64,000 bases of DNA from Leptolyngbya subtilissima AS-A7 (GTDB lineage: Bacteria; Cyanobacteriota; Cyanobacteriia; Phormidesmidales; Phormidesmidaceae): positions 310,001-374,000 of the forward strand of contig NZ_JAMPKY010000003.1 in NCBI RefSeq assembly GCF_039962255.1, in the 5' to 3' direction. Positions 58,567 through 64,000 of this stretch are shown in pieces. The number at the start of each line of letters is the position of its first letter. Within the stretch, counting starts at the first letter, position 1. Position numbers and translations under genes: made by a program. The notes under the pieces are model-generated. The model made no database searches and was not told the origin of the DNA. It was given only the letters and a program-made list of their open reading frames with translations.

Positions 58567-60633
58567 ATGATCTGCTGCCTCAATCCCCACTGCGCCCAGC
58601 CTAATCACGCTACTCTGGCTGCGGTTTGCCCCACCTGCGGCAGTCCCTTAGAGCATCGTCTCCGGGGCCGCTACCGTCCATTGAAGCTGATTGGCCGGGG
58701 TGGTTTTGGGCGCACCTACTTTGCCCTTGATGCCGATCGCCTCAACACCCGCTGTGTAATTAAGCAATTCGCTCCCCAAACCCAGGGCACAAAGTCATTC
58801 TTAAAGGCCGTACAGCTGTTCGAGCAGGAAGCGGTAAGGCTGCACGAACTCGGGGAGCACCCCCAAATTCCCACGCTGTTGGCCTACTTTGAGCAAAATA
58901 AGTATCTCTACTTGGTGCAGCAGATGATTCAGGGGCGCACCCTGTATCAGGAGATTTCAGCCCAAGCGGCCTACAGCGAGGGCAGCCTACGCCAGCTGCT
59001 AGAAGATCTACTGCCCGTGCTGCACTTCATCCACGAGCACGGCGTCATTCACCGAGACATTACCCCGTCGAATATCATTCGCCGCAAAATTGATCAAAAG
59101 CCCGTGCTGATCGACTTTGGTGTGGCTAAGCAGTTCAGTGAAGCGATTCGCTACGAGCCGGGCACACGCATTGGCACCGAAGGCTATGCCCCTATCGAAC
59201 AGCTACGCAGCGGTCAGGCTTACCCCTCTAGCGACCTCTATAGTCTGGGGGCTACCTGCTTGCATCTGCTGACCGGCCGCAAGCCAGAAGACTTATACAG
59301 CCCCCAGGAGGGCCGCTGGCTGTGGCAAGAGCACCTGCAAAAACAGGGGCGCACCATTCACGCCGGCCTAGCGGAGGTGCTCAACTACATGACCAAGGAT
59401 TTGGTTAGCGAGCGTTACCAAACTGCCCAATCCGTGCTGGATGACCTGCGCCGACTGCCCAAGATCGAGGGGGCGGTGCCGGGCTGGGTTTCAAATCAGT
59501 CTGGCCAAAGCTTATTTACCGGCATCGATCGCCCCCCCCTGAGCAGGCCAGGTCAGTCGGCTGGCTTGGTCATGCCTACCACCTCGCTGCCTTCCATGGC
59601 TGAGCCTCAGGTTCCCCTGGCTGACCCTACCCCGAGTTCCCAGCCTGGGCCAGTTTCTGGCAAACCTGCCTCTGGCTTACCTCGACCTGTAAGCCGACCG
59701 CCTATCAGTAACGGCCCCAGCTCGCAGCCGCCTAGTTCTGGCCTGGGCTGGCAGCTCATTGCTACCTTGAAGGGGCACCAGTCGTGGGTTACTGCCCTTG
59801 CTTTTAGCGCCCAACAGCCCGTGCTTGTCAGCGGCAGCTTAGATGACAGCGTTCGCATTTGGAACTGGCAGACGGGCGACTTGCTCCACACCCTCAAGGG
59901 GCATGTTCGGGGCGTTAACGCTGTGGCTATTGATCGGCGCGGGCAACTACTGGTCAGTTGTGGGGACGATGCGACCATAAAAATTTGGCAGATAGGCGAC
60001 GGATCGCTACGCCATACCCTCAAGGGCCATTTGCGAGATGTGAATGCGATCGCCCTTGGCCACGGTGGTAACTTGATCGCCAGTGCCAGCGAAGACGGCA
60101 CCCTTAAGTTGTGGAACCTGAGCCAGGGCACCCTGATTAAAACTCTGCCAGGCTCGGCGGGCATGCTCAAAACCGTGGCCTTTGCCGTTGCTGACCAGCG
60201 GCTGGTTAGCGGCGGCCTTGACAATACCGTTCGCGTTTGGGATGCGCAAACTGCGACTACCCTCAAAGTTCTCACTGGCCACACCAATACCGTCAATCAA
60301 GTCGCGATTAGCCCAGACGGTCGCCTAATCGCCAGCGCCAGCAAAGACCGCACCGTGCGTCTGTGGGATTTAGCCGCAGGTACCCTATTGCATACGCTCC
60401 AAGGCCATACCCAAGAGGTAAATACGGTGGCTTTTTTCCCCGATGGACAGCGGCTGGTCAGTGGTAGCAGCGACGGAACTCTGCGGTTTTGGCACAGCAA
60501 AGATGGCACGCTCAAAAATACCCTGTCGGCCCATATGAATCCCGTGCATCAGGTAGCGGTGCAGGCGGGTGGCAAACTGTTGGCCAGTGCCAGTACTGAT
60601 AAGACTATTAAGCTGTGGCAGTGGCAGCGGTAG
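58567..60633 (+). CDS. Ser/Thr protein kinase with C-terminal WD40 propeller
   Basis: About 688 residues. The N-terminal zinc-finger-like part MICCLNPHCAQPNH ... CPTCG (1-27) is typical of cyanobacterial kinases of this group. The kinase domain (about 35-290) has IGRGGFGRTY, Lys in CVIKQF, HRDITPSNII (Asp near 162) and DFGVAK (about 183), so it looks active. A Pro/Ser-rich linker (about 310-395) follows, then seven WD40 repeats to the C-terminus (for example TLKGHQSWVTALAFS, LVSGSLDDSVRIWNW), which form one propeller for protein binding. No membrane helix. The Met at 58567 is preferred to one ten codons earlier. Signal and targets are unknown; it converges with the gas-vesicle genes. Confidence 0.9.
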   Translation: MICCLNPHCAQPNHATLAAVCPTCGSPLEHRLRGRYRPLKLIGRGGFGRTYFALDADRLNTRCVIKQFAPQTQGTKSFLKAVQLFEQEAVRLHELGEHPQIPTLLAYFEQNKYLYLVQQMIQGRTLYQEISAQAAYSEGSLRQLLEDLLPVLHFIHEHGVIHRDITPSNIIRRKIDQKPVLIDFGVAKQFSEAIRYEPGTRIGTEGYAPIEQLRSGQAYPSSDLYSLGATCLHLLTGRKPEDLYSPQEGRWLWQEHLQKQGRTIHAGLAEVLNYMTKDLVSERYQTAQSVLDDLRRLPKIEGAVPGWVSNQSGQSLFTGIDRPPLSRPGQSAGLVMPTTSLPSMAEPQVPLADPTPSSQPGPVSGKPASGLPRPVSRPPISNGPSSQPPSSGLGWQLIATLKGHQSWVTALAFSAQQPVLVSGSLDDSVRIWNWQTGDLLHTLKGHVRGVNAVAIDRRGQLLVSCGDDATIKIWQIGDGSLRHTLKGHLRDVNAIALGHGGNLIASASEDGTLKLWNLSQGTLIKTLPGSAGMLKTVAFAVADQRLVSGGLDNTVRVWDAQTATTLKVLTGHTNTVNQVAISPDGRLIASASKDRTVRLWDLAAGTLLHTLQGHTQEVNTVAFFPDGQRLVSGSSDGTLRFWHSKDGTLKNTLSAHMNPVHQVAVQAGGKLLASASTDKTIKLWQWQR

Positions 60634-60661
60634 CAGAGTGGATGGGTAGGGGGTTTAAGTT

Positions 60662-61138
60662 TTAGATGGGTTTGGAGGTTAGTACTAGACGCAGCTTGGC
60701 GTGGATGAGGTTGAGCTGCGCCATGCCTAGGTCAACGTCGCCTTCGACGACGACACCGGTATCGAGGAGGCGATCGAGCAGCTCTAAAATGGTGGGGTTC
60801 TGATTTTTTTGACCGGGGTAGTAGTTGCCTTCTTTGGGCAGCAGGGTGCCGATTTCCCCCAGGTCGATATTGAGGTCGGCCGGGTCTACATCAAAGATTT
60901 CGCACATTGAGACGACCTGCTCTTCTAGCTTGCGCAGGCTGTCGGCGGCTCGTTCGAGGTCATTGTCGTTCAGGTCGCCCGATTCCATGCGGCGAATGAC
61001 CTGAGCTTCCATCAGCTGCCGCACCAGCTCAATGACGGTGAGCAGCAGCGGCGCTAGGCCCGCATCAGTTTTGGCGGGAGGCTGTAGCGCTAACGTGGTC
61101 GACAGGTCTGGCTCGGCATTTTCGGAAGTCATAGCCAC
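60662..61138 (-). CDS. gvpK: Gas vesicle protein K
   Basis: The 158-residue protein has the GvpK pattern: LAPLLLTVIELVRQLMEAQV, IRRMESGDLNDNDLERAADS, MCEIFDVDPADLNIDLGEIG and GVVVEGDVDLGMAQLNLIHA then KLRLVL. GvpK is a conserved accessory protein needed for gas-vesicle assembly, not a main shell protein. It begins GTG, with an ATG two codons later. It lies at the 3' end of the visible gvp genes and 28 bases from the convergent kinase. Genes gvpF, gvpG, gvpV and gvpW, usual in cyanobacteria, are not downstream of it here. Confidence 0.93.
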   Translation of the reverse strand: MAMTSENAEPDLSTTLALQPPAKTDAGLAPLLLTVIELVRQLMEAQVIRRMESGDLNDNDLERAADSLRKLEEQVVSMCEIFDVDPADLNIDLGEIGTLLPKEGNYYPGQKNQNPTILELLDRLLDTGVVVEGDVDLGMAQLNLIHAKLRLVLTSKPI

Positions 61139-61184
61139 AGTCTAGTGCATCCCAGGGCAGGCGATTCTGCCTCTATAGCCCTGG

Positions 61185-61379
61185 CTATGGCCGATTTTGC
61201 CACTGCTGTTGAAGCCACTGGCGACGGGCTTCTTCTGCTTGGGCTCGACTTTGTTGTTGGCCTATGCGGCTTGCATCGACTGGGCGTAGGCGATCGCCCT
61301 GGCTGCGGCTAGGGACCGAGCGAAAGCTAGGAATTGTACGGCTAGTAGCAATTTGCCGCAGGGTGCGAATCGTCAGCAT
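61185..61379 (-). CDS. Small basic protein at the gvpX position
   Basis: The 64-residue product starts MLTIRTLRQIATSRTIPSFR, is rich in Arg, Gln and Ser and ends in AEEARRQWLQQQWQNRP, a likely amphipathic helix. The Met at 61379 is preferred to an earlier one (61454), whose leader overlaps low-similarity sequence near gvpJ. I do not recognise a family. Lying between gvpJ and gvpK, it occupies the place of gvpX in other cyanobacterial gas-vesicle operons, and that is the only reason to link it to vesicles. Confidence 0.55.
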   Translation of the reverse strand: MLTIRTLRQIATSRTIPSFRSVPSRSQGDRLRPVDASRIGQQQSRAQAEEARRQWLQQQWQNRP

Positions 61380-61472
61380 AGTAGTTCTTTGGGGTGTTGG
61401 GTTGCATGGGAAACCCCTGGATTCTTCAAGAACCCAAGGGTTTGTCTGTGGCAAATCGACTGGGTTGCTGGC

Positions 61473-61823
61473 CTAGCTTACGGGTTCGGCAGAGCGTAGG
61501 GCCTTAAGTTCGGCCTCTAAGGTTTCTAAACGAGTTTGGAGCTGTTGATTGGCCTCTAGCAGTTCATTGGTGCGGCTGCTGAGGTAGGGATCGCTCTCCC
61601 ACCAATTAATACCGATTTCGCGAGCTTTATCGACCGAGGAAATGATCAGGCGAATGCGGATGCTCAGCAGTTCTGTAGAACCGACGGAGACTGAGATATC
61701 TCCGGCAATCACAATGCCTTTGTCGAGCACTCGCTCAATGACATCCACCAGGGAAGACCCCTGGGTGGCGGTAGCCATGCTGCGACCGGGTTGGGGGCGG
61801 GTCGTGGGGGTAGAGGTGGTCAC
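61473..61823 (-). CDS. gvpJ: Gas vesicle protein GvpJ (GvpA family)
   Basis: A 116-residue member of the GvpA/J/M shell family: SSLVDVIERVLDKGIVIAGD, VSVGSTELLSIRIRLIISSV and DKAREIGINWWESDPYL are the conserved core. The long C-terminal coiled tail (NELLEANQQLQTRLETLEAE) and the N-terminal TSTPTTRPQPGRSM set it apart from GvpA. It is a minor shell or tip component needed for vesicle nucleation. It starts GTG at 61823, which agrees with the family N-terminus; an ATG at 61778 would drop the leader. gvpN ends 9 bases upstream, so the genes are co-transcribed. Confidence 0.93.
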   Translation of the reverse strand: MTTSTPTTRPQPGRSMATATQGSSLVDVIERVLDKGIVIAGDISVSVGSTELLSIRIRLIISSVDKAREIGINWWESDPYLSSRTNELLEANQQLQTRLETLEAELKALRSAEPVS

Positions 61824-61832
61824 GGATTACCT

Positions 61833-63200
61833 TCAGTTAGAACTCAGCTGGTAGCCTTGGAGCTGCCCGTCAGTTTCCTGTTTTTCTATTAAGCCCTGAT
61901 CGAGCATCGACTTGACGGCATTGACAGCCTGAAAGCGGTTCAAATCTAAGGCTCCCTCAATGTTAACGAGAGATGCGGTGCCGGTCGTGTCGAGATAGTC
62001 AAAAATGCGAGTTTCGATATCATCGTTGGGGCTGACCTGCACCTTGAGCACCTCCTCTGGCAAAGACTCGGCTTCAGCGGGTGCTTCTACTATGGTTTCG
62101 CTTTGAGTCTCAGGGCTCATGGACTCAGCGAGGTCTTCACCTTGAAGGTCTTGGGCCTCAATGACGGGCTTATCATCAATCGCAACATCGTCCCCGGTAG
62201 ACTCAACCAGCGGCTCAAGGGGCTGGAGCGGGGCGTCATCCTCTTCTTCACCATGGAAGCGGGCTGCGGGCTGGGCCTCGGGCTTGAGGGTGAGGTCGTT
62301 AACCAGCGCGGCCTGGGATACCACAAAGCGGTTGAACAAGTTCCACAGGTGGCGAGTGGCGTCTGAGGCGGGCTCTTTGGAGCGGGCCAGCAGAATGTCG
62401 CTGCACACGTCGCGGAAGTCGGCGTTTTCGGCCAGGGGCAAAATGCCGTGGTCGTTGCAGATAGTGGCAATCATGAGACTGGGGCGCAAGCTGGAGACCA
62501 TGTCTGGGGCGACCGACGACTGGAAGGCCTTGACCAACTGCACAATTTGCAGTGCCGCAGAGCTGTCGATGCCAACCTTTTGCACCAAAATTTGCTGCTG
62601 AGCCAGTTCGTCAGGCTCGGGCATGTTGATGGTGATTAGACGGTCCTGGAGCGCATCTTGGGTGCCGTGGACGCCGCAGTATTCTTCGGGGTTAGAGGTG
62701 AGAATGGCGCGGAAGTGAGGGCTGACGCGAATGTACTCGGCCCGGTTGTTGCTGGGGGGCAGCACCAAAAGTTTTTCTTCGAGGGCCGACAGCAGCACGT
62801 TGTTGACCTCGGGGCGGGAGCGGTTGAACTCGTCGTATACCATGGTGAAGCCTTCGCGGCAGGCCAGGGTGAGTCGTGAGTCAGTCCAGTTGTGACGCAG
62901 CTCGTCTTCTACTTTCACAACGCTGTGGATGTAGTTGTCGACCACTTTTTTGCGGGTGTAGCCCGACTGGTTGCCGATCAGGTCTGAGGTTTTGAACTCG
63001 TCATCGCCAAACAGCAGCATAATCGGGCGGGCCAGCAGGTCGGCCAGGTGCAGAGCCAGGGTAGTTTTGCCTGTGCCAGCGGGGCCTTTGAGATGGATGG
63101 AGTACCCCGATTGCAGGTACCGCAGGGCTCTGATGCTGGTGCGCTCTAGGGTGGGGGTGGAGACAAAGTTGCGGGGGCGGGCTTGGAGAACGGTGTTCAC
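61833..63200 (-). CDS. gvpN: Gas vesicle AAA ATPase GvpN with C-terminal winged-helix-like domain
   Basis: A MoxR-like AAA ATPase needed for vesicle enlargement. Residues 1-300 are a normal GvpN: Walker [10 protein letters not shown] (39-47), [20 protein letters not shown], Walker [21 protein letters not shown] (about 119-138), sensor [14 protein letters not shown] and [17 protein letters not shown]. It is 455 residues, roughly 100 more than usual. The extra part is an acidic linker (about 310-392) and a final domain (about 395-455) with [20 protein letters not shown]. The same pattern ends the upstream GvpC-like protein. Starts GTG, overlapping the upstream stop by four bases (GTGA). Confidence 0.92.
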   Translation of the reverse strand: MNTVLQARPRNFVSTPTLERTSIRALRYLQSGYSIHLKGPAGTGKTTLALHLADLLARPIMLLFGDDEFKTSDLIGNQSGYTRKKVVDNYIHSVVKVEDELRHNWTDSRLTLACREGFTMVYDEFNRSRPEVNNVLLSALEEKLLVLPPSNNRAEYIRVSPHFRAILTSNPEEYCGVHGTQDALQDRLITINMPEPDELAQQQILVQKVGIDSSAALQIVQLVKAFQSSVAPDMVSSLRPSLMIATICNDHGILPLAENADFRDVCSDILLARSKEPASDATRHLWNLFNRFVVSQAALVNDLTLKPEAQPAARFHGEEEDDAPLQPLEPLVESTGDDVAIDDKPVIEAQDLQGEDLAESMSPETQSETIVEAPAEAESLPEEVLKVQVSPNDDIETRIFDYLDTTGTASLVNIEGALDLNRFQAVNAVKSMLDQGLIEKQETDGQLQGYQLSSN

Positions 63201-64000
63201 AGAACGGCTTCCTCTTGGACGAGATAGGTACGGTCTTGCTTGACGACGAGGTCTTTTTGGATGAGCGATCGCAGCGCGTCTACCGCCTGAAATCGGTTGA
63301 TGCCAAGCTCCGTCTCAATTTCGCTGAGACGGGCACCCTGAGCTAGGTGCAGGTAGTTATAAACCACCTCTTCAAGGGAAGGGGGCTCGGGGGCGGGGGG
63401 CGGTTCCACAGCCACCGCTGCCGGGGCAACTGGGGTCGTGACGGTGGCAACTGGGGCAGAGCGGGTTGCTGCGACAGCGCGAGCAGGGGCGGTCTTGGCC
63501 ACGGCCGTTGGGGCCGGAGCAACCTTGGCCGCAGGAGCTGCCTTAGCTGGTGCTGCTTTGGCGATTACGGGTTTTGGCGCAGCTTTAGAGGCCACCTTTG
63601 CTGGCGCGGGCTCACGAGCAGGTACCGAAGTAACGGCAGGCCGGCTCGCGGGTGAGGGATGGGCTGGAGTCTGAGCTACGGCAGCGCTGCCCCAAACAAC
63701 GTGGGAGAGCTGAGCCCGTTGGGCCTGAAGCTGGTGGCGAAAGTCGGCCAGTTCGGTGAACATGGCGTCTACGGAATCGGTGAGGGCGGCGCGATCGCTT
63801 TGCCGCTGCTCCTGGTTTACTACAGCTGCCTGCTGGCGCACAACGGTCAAGTCTTTGAGGGTGGCCTGTACCTGCACCTGGAGGTCTTCGACGTAGGCGG
63901 TGAGCTGAGGTAGCAGTTCGGCGCGTACCATAGCCTGCTCTTGGCGATAGCCCGCTAGCTCAACAGCCGTTTGGGCCTGAATATTGGCGACCTGTTGCTG
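63197..64000 (-). CDS. GvpC-like gas vesicle protein, 5' end beyond window
   Basis: Reads open from the right edge to the stop at 63197 (267 codons visible); the ATG at 63931 is internal, because the frame continues upstream in the same style. The visible part has about 100 helical residues rich in Gln/Ala with spaced aromatics ([36 protein letters not shown]), like GvpC rod-binding repeats. An Ala/Pro/Lys-rich linker follows. The protein ends in [20 protein letters not shown], a winged-helix-like domain shared with GvpN. Its place just before gvpN is that of gvpC, whose product strengthens the vesicle outside. The C-terminal domain is not part of known GvpC, so the name is tentative. Confidence 0.7.
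   Translation of the reverse strand, partial: QQQVANIQAQTAVELAGYRQEQAMVRAELLPQLTAYVEDLQVQVQATLKDLTVVRQQAAVVNQEQRQSDRAALTDSVDAMFTELADFRHQLQAQRAQLSHVVWGSAAVAQTPAHPSPASRPAVTSVPAREPAPAKVASKAAPKPVIAKAAPAKAAPAAKVAPAPTAVAKTAPARAVAATRSAPVATVTTPVAPAAVAVEPPPAPEPPSLEEVVYNYLHLAQGARLSEIETELGINRFQAVDALRSLIQKDLVVKQDRTYLVQEEAVL

Overview
The window is a chromosomal piece of a cyanobacterium. It carries phosphoribulokinase (prk), petH for ferredoxin-NADP reductase with a phycobilisome-linker domain, the ferredoxin-dependent 8-vinyl reductase bciB, a DUF3611 protein and a DUF4336 protein, and the octamer GCGATCGC (HIP1) is very frequent. The hormogonium-type hpsA-hpsB-hpsC-hpsD locus and a gas-vesicle (gvp) cluster point to a filamentous, motile and buoyant form, perhaps a Leptolyngbya/Nodosilinea-like lineage; the genus is an inference. 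I see no rRNA, tRNA, CRISPR array, prophage or intact insertion sequence.

Layout. 1-1.2 kb: an unrecognised, AT-richer gene cut by the left edge. 1.6-8 kb: GH63 glycosidase, exonuclease VII (xseA-xseB) and a PAS3-GGDEF diguanylate cyclase, all on the minus strand. 8.4-11 kb: CPBP intramembrane protease and a double-AAA ATPase. 11-16 kb: MATE exporter, PIN/AbrB-type toxin-antitoxin pair and two ABC ATPase genes. 16-21 kb: homoserine dehydrogenase, petH and, divergently, prk followed by a strong terminator. 21-26 kb: small envelope and stress genes, including msrB and a phosphoribosyltransferase. 26-36 kb: mfd, topoisomerase IB, glgX and an FHA-bearing class A penicillin-binding protein. 36-37 kb: a small secreted protein isolated in AT-rich DNA. 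37-42 kb: membrane genes (SpoIIM, polytopic protein, RDD, zinc membrane protease). 42-47 kb: NAD-dependent epimerase, pdxH, Uma2, tldD, DUF3611 and fabG. 47-54 kb: hpsD, hpsC, hpsB and hpsA. 55-58 kb: an FtsH lacking the usual first membrane helix, and bciB. 58-60.6 kb: a Ser/Thr kinase with WD40 repeats. 60.7-64 kb: gvpK, a small gene, gvpJ, gvpN and a gvpC-like gene running off the right edge.

Working together: petH and prk supply NADPH and RuBP for carbon fixation. glgX and possibly the GH63 enzyme handle storage or compatible glucans. hpsA-D probably form a pseudopilin device for polysaccharide secretion and gliding. The gvp genes form an apparent operon in the usual cyanobacterial order C-N-J-X-K.

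The most unusual points are these: GvpN and the GvpC-like protein end in the same winged-helix-like domain; pyrimidine-rich tracts recur between genes and as in-frame linkers in proteins; and a palindromic repeat family has one copy inside the GH63 reading frame. Several gene starts were moved downstream of the longest reading frame, and each entry says why.
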